From: Ectobius pallidus
Taxonomy: Eukaryota; Arthropoda; Insecta; Blattodea; Ectobiidae
Assembly (NCBI GenBank): GCA_964059195.1
Contig: CAXKWD010000005.1
Span: 45,771,825 to 45,835,824, forward strand
Reading direction: 5' to 3'
Length of the DNA stretch: 64,000 nt
Numbering within the stretch: position 1 is the stretch's first letter; each line of letters begins with the position of its first letter. Below are positions 20,568-31,344 of this stretch, piece after piece. Both the position numbers and the translations under genes were made by a program. The notes under the pieces are model-generated. The model ran no database searches, was not told the origin of the DNA, and was given only the letters and a program-made list of their open reading frames with translations.

Positions 20568-20930
20568 CCAGCCTCTACATCCGAAGGTCGCGGGATCAAA
20601 CCCGGCCGCAGTCGATGGGTTTTTCATTACGTAAATATCCTGGGTACGGAGTCCTCCGGGAGGGACTTTAAGCTGGGGGACCTGTGTCGTAGATTTACCG
20701 CACGTAAAAGAACTCCAAGCCTAAATTAAAGCCTCTGGACACATTTCCTCGGCCCTTTCACGTCCAAGTAATACCTTAGTTTCCTGAGGGGGGTTGAGAG
20801 GCAATGGGCTTACCACCTGTCCCTCTGCCCTCTCTAGGAAAATAAGCGTAACAAAATTCTCATAGGTAAACAGAAACCTCCACTTGGAGGCCCTTCGCTC
20901 CAGTTAGCCATGACATATTTCTTTGCATTT
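20568..20930 (+). mobile_element. tRNA-derived SINE
   Basis: Near the start is a B-box-like word, GGTCGCGGGATCAAACCC, as in RNA polymerase III promoters of tRNA-derived SINEs. The body is GC-richer than its surroundings. The 3' third (20815-20910) is homologous to the piece at 19801-19923. An A box was not identified with certainty. Confidence 0.65.
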
Positions 20931-22284
20931 GATTATCAAAGTAGTCAGATATTTATTTCGTTGATCAAGTTGAATACTGTTTACATACAGAAGGTATATT
21001 ACTGTGAACTAATTAGGCCTGCTTAAATTAAGTGGAGTTCTTCGCCAGTGTATTTTGTGAAATATTGACATATTTTCAGAATTTCTTATATCACTTCATA
21101 CGAGTTTGAATTAAGGTTAAGTATATTCTTCCACAAGCCCTGCTTAATGAATCGATCTGGAGCTTAACTCGGAGACAAGTTACAAAAATAACTTATTTTG
21201 TTCATATCATAATTGCAATTAAATTATCACTGATTAAATAAAAGCATTGTGGCACCTTGTTATATCAGTTTACCTGATTTTATTATTATAAAATATAGCT
21301 CAGTTTGAGCTCGGGAATCCATCTATTCAGATTTCCATATGATGTATGAATTGTGAGATTCCTTCCTTCAATTCCTGAAGATAGTTTGACTGAACTATCA
21401 TAAATACTAATGCTTCAGTTTGATTGGAATTAGATTCCAGAAAGTGAATCCGGGTGATGTTTAACTTGTTTTCGATCAATGTTCTACTTGACGAAACCGT
21501 TATGATTATTTAATGTATCCCGATGTGCAACAAAGTAAGGAAATTAATAAAATTATTAATAATAATGTTAATGGTTGGTATAACGCAATTATCAAGAAGG
21601 AAACTACTCAAATGCATAAGTAAAGGATTTGAAATATTAAAAATATGTAAAAACGAAGAGTTACTATTAAGGTATATCATAGCCAAATTGAACAACTTTC
21701 CAACTTTTAACATTTTTGAATAGTCACCGTAAAATTTTGTTCGAACGACTCTAAAACATACCTACACCAAATTTGTTGTTATTCAAGAAATTGTAACCGG
21801 TGACGACTTGAGCGCGAACTTGAAAGGGAGTGGAAATAGAGGAAAGGCAAGAGAAAAACAGTGAGCAGCATCTACATCACCTGCTTTATTCTTTTTCATC
21901 ATCTGAAGACTCAGTTACGTAATGAATCCGACGTTTGTGAGTTTTCAGTTCACACTTCTGAGAGTACACGAATAGAGAATGCTCCAAGGCAAGGTACCAA
22001 AGAATTCATAATCATCGTCATCATTCTCAATAAGGTTTAGACTATGCAGCCTGATCCGGCGAAGTCAACAGTGGTATCCCTCTACTACGAAGTCTACAAA
22101 CATCTCTCTTGCCCTTTGGATTAGTATAGGAAGGCTGTTTTTTGTATTCCTTCATCACTCCTTTTCACTAGGTGTTCTATTTCCTTCTTTGTGCTTTTAT
22201 CTTATGTTCTATTTTATATACATTGAGCCGTGAATGTGGCTCATGTTAAAAATATGTTACTCCCGGTGCGGTATTCTGAAGCTA
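20931..22284. other. Non-coding DNA
   Basis: AT-rich DNA with no supported gene. The short ORFs on both strands at 21510-21723 are low in complexity and overlap each other. Confidence 0.4.
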
Positions 22285-23010
22285 AGTACTGGACTGGTTT
22301 GGTAGAAATGGGTTTGCTCTAAATGATTCAAAGACTCAGAAATATTCTTTCGGTCTTACAAGCACGATACCTAATAACTGCGACAATATAAAATTACTTG
22401 GTTTTCACCTGGACTCTAAGCTTACTTGGAAGCCCCATGTTGAATATATTTGTAAGAAAATGGCTAGGTATTTTTGTTCTAAGAAGAATTAAGACTTGCA
22501 TTTCACTCGAGGTTTTAAGGTCTGTGTATTTTGCTCTTTTACAAAGCCATATTGTTTATGGAATATATCTCTGGGGCCATTCCAGGGAAACAAATTCGAT
22601 TTTACTTTTCCAAAAAATGGCCCTGAGGATAATAGCAAATATTAGTCAGAGAGAAAGCTGTAGACCTCTTTTTACTGAAATGAATATTATGACAGTTTTA
22701 GTTTATATGTATTTTATTGTACCTTATTTGTCAAGAAGAATCTAGAGAGTTTTACTGATATAGAAATGCATAATTATAATTATGCATAATGCATAATTAT
22801 AGTACACAGGGCAGATTTAAATGTACCAAAGTGTCGTTTAAATAGCTCTTATAACACTTGTTTTTATAATGGAATTAATTTATTCAACAAACTGCTTTTA
22901 AGCGTCCGTTGTTTACCCATAAAGAGTTTTAAAAATTATGTATATGTATGGCTGATAGGGAGACCATTTTATTCTGTACACGAATTCCTTACTGCTTACA
23001 TTGTCTTATA
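22285..23010 (+). pseudogene. LINE RT C-terminal fragment
   Basis: The 3' end of a jockey/CR1-like ORF2. From about 22310 it reads NIKLLGFHLDSKLTWKPH, then after a frameshift near 22485 an LQSHIVYGIYLWGHS block and FQKMALRIIAN. After a break at a palindromic AT stretch (22766-22787) the last part, LLLSVRCLPIKSFKNY, resumes at about 22850. It is closely similar in style to the LINE at 48960-51390. Everything before the thumb is missing, so this is a 5'-truncated dead copy. Confidence 0.7.
22766..22787. repeat. 22-bp perfect palindrome within LINE fragment
   Basis: An ATGCATAATTA half-site followed by its exact complement, then a partial repeat up to 22800. It sits where the LINE frame is interrupted, so it probably arose by local duplication. 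Confidence 0.6.
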
Positions 23011-23039
23011 AGAACTGTTATTATGTATATTGACGATGT

Positions 23040-23280
23040 ATATTGACGAGGGGTACACTCAGCCTCGTGATTCAAATTGATGAGTTACTTGATAGAGAAG
23101 TAGCGGCTCCGGTCATGAAAACCACCATTAACAGCTGTGGGTGTCGGCATGCTGACCACATGCCCCCCAAACCTGCCGTCTGCCTATAGGTAGATGACGC
23201 AGCGGTCGGGTGGTAGGCCTTTTCCCTTCGGGGATGTCGCGCCACGGAGAGACGATGCCTCAGCTGTATGGACTTGGTTA
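23040..23280 (+). mobile_element. SINE or LINE 3' end with GTAGCGGCTCCGGTC core
   Basis: GC-richer block with the words GGGGTACACTCAGCC, GTAGCGGCTCCGGTCA, GCTGACCACATGCCC and GCAGCGGTCGGGTGGT, which I recognise as part of a repeat common in insect genomes, ending in AATAAACATTATTA and a long ATT tract. It directly follows the LINE fragment, so it may be that LINE's 3' UTR or a separate SINE. Confidence 0.55.
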
Positions 23281-23283
23281 ATA

Positions 23284-23294
23284 AACATTATTAC

Positions 23295-23339
<45 letters not shown>
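23284..23339 (+). repeat. (ATT)n microsatellite, element tail
   Basis: About 17 ATT units at the end of the preceding repeat; best read as its 3' tail. Confidence 0.8.
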
Positions 23340-23340
<1 letters not shown>

Positions 23341-24084
23341 ATCTTTTGTAGATAAATTTATTAACGCGCCCGAGTATAACCACTGGTTGCGAGTGTTTTT
23401 TGTGAATGCGATCCGCGCTCGTAGGGACTGGAGAGCGATGTCTTGCGAACGGCAGTTGGGAGTTGGAAGTCGCGACGGAAGGATGTAGTTCAAGTACTCA
23501 GTGATTTTTGTGGGCGTTGTCAGCTGTGCGAGAATAAAATCTTCACTGCTGTTCTTGGGTGAGTTTGTTCCATGTTAACTTAATTAATTATTCATTTTTC
23601 TAGTACTCATCTCACCCATATTTGGAATTCAAATTGCCGTACAATATTGATTTGTTTTAAGTTCACATAAAGTTCATTTTTCCGGGTTTTCTTTATTTGG
23701 CTGTTGAAATTTCCGCCCACGTTATGTAACAAAAAATTTCAAATTTTGCTAAAGTCCGTCTGTACCGATCCGTTTCGTTAATACATGTCTCTTCAGTTCT
23801 CCTGAGTTCAGGCCAGTTTAGCATGTTTGTTCAATTTAACAAACAGTATCAGGATTTCATTACTTAAATAAGGAATAGTAGGCAATCCTAAGAAAGGCTA
23901 CAATGTAGAGAAATTATTGAAAATAAGAGTGGAACTTAGTGGTGAATGCCTTCACTCATAACCGATTATGCATGGAAAATACAGGGTGATTTATCTGTTC
24001 GATGTAGTCTCCGTAAATCTGATAATCTGAATGTTAGGATTATGTTACGACATTATTATCGACTGGAGGCATAGAACAAATTAT
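23340..24084. other. Non-coding DNA
   Basis: A CpG-bearing stretch at 23370-23500 precedes an AATAAA near 23533, which could be part of an LTR. An ACAGGGTGAT word lies at 23980. I cannot assign any feature. Confidence 0.3.
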
Positions 24085-24441
24085 GTTCTTGATGGCTACT
24101 CATCGAAAATCTTCGGGCGCAACCTGATGGATGGGCGTGGCGGCCGTGGTACTGCGATGTGGAAAGGAAATGGGAAGACTACCACATTATTTTTTCCCTG
24201 AAGACACTTGGGATTAGCGAATATGATGGCTGCTCCTGAAGCAAAATATTCCGGAGGTAAAATACTTCCCCAGTCGGATCTCCGGACGGGAAGTGTTTCA
24301 GGGGGAGTGATCGATATTGAAAGAACAAACAATAGAAGACAGCAGCTTAAAATAGGAACATGGAATGTTAGGACACTTAGACATGCACAAAAGATTAATA
24401 AAAAAAGGGAATTATCTTTATCTCAGATACAGGTGATCTAA
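24085..24441 (+). pseudogene. LINE 5' fragment ending at start of endonuclease
   Basis: The frame from 24208 has no domain until its end, where KIGTWNVRTL appears, the first motif of AP-type endonucleases in RTE/CR1-like LINEs. A stop follows at 24439 and no further endonuclease sequence is found. It is thus a 3'-truncated or internally deleted copy. Confidence 0.5.
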
Positions 24442-24947
24442 ATTGGAAAGGTGAAAACTCTTCCTGGAATTTAAAGTGATTTAGTCCAGTAGAACATTTC
24501 TATAAACCACGGATATTTGGTGAATTTAAAAGTGTAATTTATTAATTAATGTATATGGATACATGGAACCGTCTTTTCAGGGATTTAATATAACTTTAAT
24601 CAAGAAAGACTTTTACATGTTATGCATATTTGGTCTTTTAAAGGTAATTTATTAAGATTTATTCGTTGTGTCTGTTTCACGTTTATCATATATAGTTCTG
24701 AAACTAAATTTGGTTACTTTTTGGAAAATTAAACTATTACTGGAATTTGGGTATTGTCACATTTGTAGTTCTTGGTGATCACCGACTCTGCTCCCTACTA
24801 TTTTGTTTAAAGATTTTCAGGTTTTTATAAGGGATTTATTGGGTGCCAGTCGTTAAGTTTAAGCTGTGGTGATTACAGACTTAGTAAAAATGGTCAAAAC
24901 CAAATCTACCTTCATAATCGTATGTTCTTGCTTCCGGTATACGTAAC

Positions 24948-24965
24948 TGGTGACCGTAAGGAAGC
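24948..24965 (+). promoter_or_regulatory. Possible LTR-element primer-binding site
   Basis: TGGTGACCGTAAGG resembles the tRNA-Arg type primer site used by 412/mdg1-like elements. It lies 460 bp before a gag-like ORF. The LTR itself could not be outlined. Confidence 0.35.
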
Positions 24966-25410
24966 AGAGCGTAGTTAGGTTTTTGACTCCCATTTTTCTA
25001 AATTTTCGCTCTGCTTTTCTTTAATAAGATTTTGGAGACTTGTATTTTTTTCAAAATTCCTTTTTTTTTTAACTTTACTCATTCTTTTTCGAATTTTGGT
25101 CTAGTTCCTAAGAATAGGCTGGATCTGCATTTTTGTATTACCATTGCTAGTAGTTCTGCGTTTCAATTTTCAAATAATTATTTAAAACTTTCCTACGATA
25201 TTTCACCATTCTTTATTTAGCTAATATTTTATTGGCTATAATTATCTTCAAATTCTGTTTCATTATTATTCTAACTTAACACTGAAATATTACTTTGCCG
25301 TTTGTTATTTAAATAAATTTTCCATCATGAGTAACAGGATACATGTTCCAATATAATTTCTTCTGAAAGCTGACATAATTTATGAATTATTATTAATTCG
25401 GGGCATTAAA

Positions 25411-25992
25411 GTGGATTCGGATGACTCGGTTATGAATTTTTCCAAGATGTTGAAAGATAATTTGTCGATTTCAGTGGATCCGATCAATTTAAAAGAAGTC
25501 AAACCTGTTAGTGAAGTACCGGCTCTTGTTTCTAAAGTTGAAGAGATTTTTGAAAAGTGTCGTGAACTTGCTGAAGATGGGCTATTATCTCAAAAACAGG
25601 CAAAACGACTTTTGGCTAAGTTTGATCATATCTTAAATAGAATTGCTGATTTATTGCAAACTGGTCTTCCTTCCGATTATAGTCAGTCACTTAGTTCACT
25701 CAGTATGGAGATTTCAAGAGAAAAAGACAGACTAAAATCACAGTTGGATGAAAATGTTACAATAAATTTTGAAGCCACTCACCCCGTAGTACTTACAGCT
25801 ATTGATGGGGGTTCTCCAAATCCTTTTCTTAATAGTGAACCTGTGGCAAGTAATGATCTTGAGCATTCACTAACGCCCGTTGTCAGAAATTTACAGTTTA
25901 ATCTCAGTAATGATATTGGTAAACTTCCCCATCCTTTAGGTAAGCTCTTAGACAGATCTTCCTTTACGGAAACCATTTTGTTCTTCAGCTAG
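25411..25992 (+). pseudogene. Gag-like ORF fragment, possible gypsy-type element
   Basis: A 193-codon frame. The better start is the ATG at 25432 (MNFSKMLKDN); the upstream in-frame GTG is unlikely to initiate. The protein is acidic and helical (SKVEEIFEKCRELAEDG, KQAKRLLAKFDHILN), then serine-rich. No zinc knuckle or capsid motif is clear. Position after a tRNA-Arg-like primer site suggests the N-terminus of an LTR-element gag, cut off at 25992 by other repeats. It could also be an unrelated exon. Confidence 0.4.
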
Positions 25993-26039
25993 TGAAATTT
26001 CAATTGTTATTTGAATTTTCATTGCTATTAGTTTAGCAT

Positions 26040-27225
26040 AAATTTTGTATCCTCCATTCAAAAGAGTAATTCCCCTTTAGTTTGATGGTTCGTTTGTCTC
26101 TTGGTCTAACTACTGCTTGTATCCATGAAATTGGTATATTAATGTATTTCCCAACCCATATTCAAGTAATGTTGGAACCCTTCTTTTAAAAATCTCCCTG
26201 CATATTTAATCAATTCCATATTTATTTCATCCGAGCCAATAGGTTTCCTATTATTTGTTAATCTAAGATAATCTTCTAATTCTTCTAATTGGATTTTGAC
26301 CACATTCAGATTTTCGTGGTTAGGTTCCTCTTGTTTTGAGTTTTCATTATACTATGATTATTTAAAATGATTAATCCACTGTTATTCTGTAATCGATATG
26401 GAATACTTGCAATTTCTTTCTCTGATTTATTTCAATACTTAATTATTCTGTAAGCTGTCTACGCACCACTGCCATGTAAATCGTCTTCTAAATTAGAGAC
26501 ATATTGATCCCAGCTATATTGATGAGCTTTTCTAATTTTTTTCTCTTTTCTTTTTTCGTCATATTATTCTTTTGTTTCTTCCATTTTCCTTCGTAAATAC
26601 TTCAAATAAGTTTTCTTATTTTCATGTATGACCATTTTAATATCATCATTCCATATTATAGGACTCTTTTTCCTTAATCCTAATACTTCACTTGCTGTTT
26701 TCTTTAGGACTCCCACTATGATATTCCTTTCTTTTTCAATATCATTGCTTGATTCTTTTGTGGGATGCATTGGGATAATCTTCTCTCTCACAGTTCCCTT
26801 ATTATTTTATCCTTTAACAGTTGAGCTCCAAAGGTCTGCTCAACATAACTATATCCTTTACTTATCGGTATTTTCTTTTAGCTTTATACTAATTTAACAT
26901 TATATGCAAGGAGAAAATTATCAGTTCCAACATCGAAACCTCTGTATACCCTTGTATCTGTAAGACGTAAGACTAGTATTTTCTTTGCGAACGAATCAAT
27001 AAATGACCTTGAACCTCTTGCTGCCCAGGTTGTATTTATGAACCTCTTTCTTTCCGAAAAAGTTATTTATAATTTTATATTAATTAAATACTGTATAGCA
27101 ATTCGTTTAAGTTCTCCACATTGGCGTTTTCTATTATTTATCCATCTTTACCAGTTATATTAGGTATGGGCTGATGTCCTAGTCTAGTAATAAACTCGCC
27201 ACTAATAATTGTATAATCATTCTTA
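26040..27225 (-). pseudogene. RTE-like LINE fragment (endonuclease end, linker, RT start)
   Basis: Reading the minus strand from 27225 down: a GEFITRLG block (equivalent of GDFNARVG), then AARGSRS and DTRVYRGFDVGTD, typical of the endonuclease end in RTE-type LINEs. Next comes the linker, open at 26791-26564 with PIIWNDDIK, and an RT start with RKPIGSDEINMELIKYAG at about 26250-26200. Several stops and shifts interrupt it, and the catalytic RT palm is missing. It is an old truncated copy. Confidence 0.65.
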
Positions 27226-27230
27226 TATAT

Positions 27231-28011
27231 CAGAGGTGACCACAACGAGGCTCGCGAGCCACATGTGGCTCTTGAGCCAATCTCGTGCCGCTCTTGAAAC
27301 CAAGCAAAGAGTAAATATGATGCAGATTGTAAAAACTATATAGTTAAATGTATTTCGTTTTCAGAGCAAATTAAGACTCATTCGGAAAGACTTTGGTACT
27401 AAAACATTCGCTCGTTTCAACTGTTTCAAGAAAATTACTGAAAGTCTTCCTGACGTTCAGGTGGAAACGGAAGATTTAAGGATATGAGAATACTTAAGCC
27501 TTCATTCTCAATTCCTGCAGAATCCTTTTGCTGTTGATGTGGGCGATGGTTGTCCTGTTTCATCACCAATTACCAAGGATACTGATGGAGTAGAGTTGGA
27601 GATACTAAAACAGCAAGAGGACGAAGGACTAAAAGGACTTAAATGAAATGGTGTTTCGGCCATGGAATTTTGTAAGAAAGTTCAAAAAGAAAATACCTAC
27701 TAACAAAAGAGTGTGCTTATATACTTATCTCGATATTTTGGACTACTTAAGTTCACTAAATCTAAATATCGATCGGAACTAACTGATGAAAATTTAAGTT
27801 AACTCGTGCGAACTGGTCTTACAAATTATCAGCCAGATTTAAAGTAACTAACAGTAAAAATGAATCTGAAATAAAGCACTTCTCAAAAGTAAAATCTTTT
27901 TCTTGTTGTGTAATTGAACAATAATGTTTATGTGTATAGTAAAAACAATGTGGTTTGCTTCGAACATCTTAACAAATTGGCGGCTCCCAAAGGAGTTAAG
28001 GTTATTGGCCA
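27231..28011 (+). mobile_element. Decayed hAT-type DNA transposon
   Basis: The left end, CAGAGGTGACCACAACGAGG, starts with the CAG.GGTG.CCA pattern of hAT termini, and the right end near 28011 reads as its rough complement (CGGCTCCCAAAGGAG ... GGCCAC). Between them is a broken transposase: LRLIRKDFGTKTF near 27370 and LKFTKSKYRSELTDENL near 27750-27800, the C-terminal dimerisation region of hAT proteins related to GTF2IRD2/ZBED types. Multiple stops show it is inactive, and at ~780 bp it lacks most of the transposase. Confidence 0.65.
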
Positions 28012-28149
28012 CATATATATCCCTCTTTCTGAGACTGGAATGGGAAATTAAATGATAAGTTCAATTTCATTCTGTTTGTCATAATTTATATTTTAATTTG
28101 TTTAAATACACAACACAGAAAGTTCCCAATTGAATTCTATCTTCATTTC

Positions 28150-28450
28150 AGAGAAAACAATATCCGACTTTGTATCAACCAAGATCAGAGATCTGTTCTC
28201 TTTCTTGAATATGGACAATAGTTTCAAGAATGCCCTTCGACTCGACAAGCAACACTTCATATTCAGAAGCAAAAAGGATAGTCAAGAATTTAAAAGCTGT
28301 GGATGAATGTGCTAAAAGTAGTGTTAAATGAATGCATGATTTTTATGGACTATCGACTGTAGACGAGGAGAAAAGCAATCTTCGTTGCGTTGTGCTCAAG
28401 AATGTCGTATACTGTACTCAGAAAGCAAGAAAAAAGATTGGAAAATATCA
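28150..28450 (+). pseudogene. Degenerate coding fragment, family unknown
   Basis: One frame reads KNLKAVDECAKSS, a stop, then MHDFYGLSTVDEEKSNL. This looks like a repeat-borne protein fragment, but I cannot name it. A stop interrupts it. Confidence 0.3.
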
Positions 28451-28456
28451 AGAATA

Positions 28457-28642
28457 CTAAAAGCAAAAAGTATTCAATTTTATTATAAAATTAGTTACTA
28501 TACATTCATCAATAGCTTCTGGATTGATTGGACAATCATATTTGGCATTCAAGTCGGCACAGGTTAATACCATCCTATCTATGTGATATTTTGTTTTGGA
28601 GTAAATCTGAGCAAACTGAAAATATTTACGGGGTGGACGCAA
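28457..28642 (-). other. Candidate terminal exon or ORF fragment
   Basis: The minus-strand frame contains FAQIYSKTKYHIDRMVLT and CPINPEAIDECIV, with good codon-like texture. A TTTTCAG acceptor-like site precedes it near 28628 and an ATAATAAA-type signal lies within its end. It could be the last exon of a host gene or a retrocopy piece. I do not recognise the family. Confidence 0.25.
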
Positions 28643-30600
28643 AAAATCGATTTTTTTTTTTAAATAAGGGACATCCTAATGTTTATGTCTTGGCTTGTTG
28701 GTATGCTGTGAGTTTGCTTGTGATTCTTAGTTTTAATTCATGTTTATGTTTTGTACTTGTGCTCAGTCATACCATGGACAATCCAATTACATAAGAAAAG
28801 AATAATGTATATATAGGTAGTTATTTTACTTTAGTTTCATTAATATAATCACTTAATTCATCCTCTCAGGGGATCTAGTCTAGTGACCTGTTTATCATGG
28901 TCATGGTCACAGGTGCAATGACGGAATAATCACCGGAGAAAAAGTAACGATCACCAAGCACTATTGTTGCGTTTAATTTATATTTCATTTTTGCAGTTGG
29001 ATGTTTAAGAATTTATCAACTTATTCTTTCTACGTATCGTGAATTTACTATTAAAAAATCTCGACAATGTTTCTCACACCGTCATTTGCAAAGATTCGAA
29101 CTGTAGAAATTTATGTACAAAGGGTTATTTGGTGAGAAATCGTTGTGTTAATGTTTATTCGTCTGTGTTTCTGAAGCAGCATTATACTAAATCTGCAGTG
29201 CAGAAGTGCAAAAACACTTTTAAAACATTCTATTTGTTTCAGTTGTCTGTTGCAGCTAAATAAAAATTATATACTTATAAACTACGCATGTGAGGTTTTC
29301 TTCTTACTTCTTTTCTTTTAATAAAGATGACTCACTTAAAACGTGAGTGACCTATTTCATTTCTGTATGACACTTGATCTCCTGCATAAATTTTCTCTAT
29401 GCTGATGTTGCATGACCATACTCATATCTGTATAACACTTGACCTCTATAACCTAATGTAACTCTCAAACTTTGTATGACTGAATTCAAACAGTGAAATT
29501 TGTTCACTAGTTGTGTGGTAAGGTCCGAGGAACAAGATGTAGGGTTGTTCAAAGATATTTTATTTTTACGAAGGACCAGACTATGAATGACAAATGAAAG
29601 CAGACTGTAGAGGCGCACTGGAACAAGGATTAGACTATATTTTAGAATAAAATTAAAACTCAGGAATCCTGAGAAGCATTTATTACATACACACATTAAA
29701 GAAATAATCTAATATACTCGTACTGTATATCAAATATCATGTAATAACAATGCGAAGACATACGCCATTGGATAATGGGGTTCAATGCTGAACAAAGAAA
29801 ACTTGAGAAATGTATTGTAACATGTACTGATAATTATATCTGGTGACAAATAGAAGACAGAATTATTGTTCTAAATACCAGAAAAATAAAATGGGACTTC
29901 AAAAGTGAATATTTAATGGGATCTTTGTTTCCCGCCAAATCGTTGCACAATGTGTTGTAATCTTGAGAATGTTTTAAATCACAGCTAATAGCACTATACC
30001 TTTATTAGAAACAAGTTATAAGGAATTTGCATGTTTTGTCAGATCACTTGTAATGAATTAAAAATAAATTATTCACTTTGAACTGGTTAGAAGCTTGCTG
30101 CTAAGCAAACTGTTATAATATACACCCGTGAATGCGCAGATTTTAAAAACTGTAATAAATGGGCGATTTATGGACAGATTTGTATGTAATTGCTCATGAG
30201 TAACTATAATAAGTTTGACTTATAGTAGCTGTCGCAAGAATGAGGTTTATTGAAGTAAAACCTGTAAAACTTATTAGCATCGCTGGGAGCTCAAGCTGCA
30301 ACCGAACACGACTGCTAGCTGTTGAAGCCACGCCGCTTGGATTCAAAGGCATGACGCTACATGTTCTAGAAGAGGGAATTCACCCCAAGTCACACTATGG
30401 CTGCAAAGCGCACTTGGAAACTAATGATTCAGCACTTGGCTTACTGAATAGTCGCGCGCAGTCCAAATTTACTGACTAACGTAACTGTAGATTGCGCCGA
30501 CACTAGAATTGTAAAAATAAATACATTTTGGAATTCAATATTAAATATCTATTTGGTTCTAGGAGCGTTATGCTTAGGCGTGGAAGAGGCTTACCTTTGC
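28643..30600. other. Non-coding DNA
   Basis: AT-rich, with short ORFs at 29039-29263 (74 codons), 29397-29696 (minus) and 30240-30479 (79 codons). None has a recognisable motif. The last is CpG-richer than its surroundings and is followed by AATAAA near 30517, so it may belong to the repeat that follows. Confidence 0.35.
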
Positions 30601-30604
30601 CTAC

Positions 30605-30830
30605 GCGCGTATTAGGTTAAAGCCATCATGGCTCTGCATCCTTAAAATATTAATCACCTAACTTTGGATAGAGTAGGCATGGGCTTAATTTTGGCTAGGC
30701 GGGGGTGTCCACTACTTTGCCTGGGCATAAGAGTGTCTAATTCTAGCTGGGGTAACAAAATTCGGGATTAATAATGCTTTTTCTGTTTTGCCGACCGACC
30801 GGCTTCGGTGGATCACGGCCTATACCTCCC
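30605..30830 (+). repeat. Dispersed repeat, copy 1
   Basis: Clearly similar to 54538-54773: shared words include GTGTCTAATT, AGCTGGGGT, TTTCTGTTTTGCCGA and CCGGCTTCGGTGGATC, in the same order and spacing. It has no coding potential. The CCGGCTTCGG part could form a small hairpin. Confidence 0.75.
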
Positions 30831-31344
30831 CTAATAATACTAATATGGACATATAGAAATATATAAAGCTGAAAATAAAAACAACAAGGCCTTTGAAATT
30901 TTCACACTTCATAATGCAAACGATAGCAGTGGCAAGTACTCTTTAATATGCAATTCTATACAATGCAATGTAGGGAGGAACACTCTGTTGACAGCCACAA
31001 ACGACCTGCGGATTACAAACGGAATTTAATGGAAGTGGTGTACATGGATATCGCCAGGTAAGTTGCTTGCTCAGCTTACACAATACGAAAGGGGATTATC
31101 AGTGAGATGTGGTCTGATCCTACCACATCACTCCTTAAACCTGTTCAAACTTTATACCCTCTGAAACTCAAACCCTAAGCCCAGTCCTCTTCATTCTAGC
31201 TTGTTATGTTATAACAAAAAGAAGAAAACACATTTAAAAACACGACACAATTTGGCAAGTATTACTGGAAAGAGTAGCAGAAGAAACGGGGATTAAAAAG
31301 GACCTTTAAAATACAAATAAAGCAAGGAATGAAGCGTAACATTT

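Noticed and set aside
30240..30479. 79-codon ORF in a CpG-richer stretch
   Set aside because: No family recognised and no promoter or splice evidence; kept only as a note on the region.
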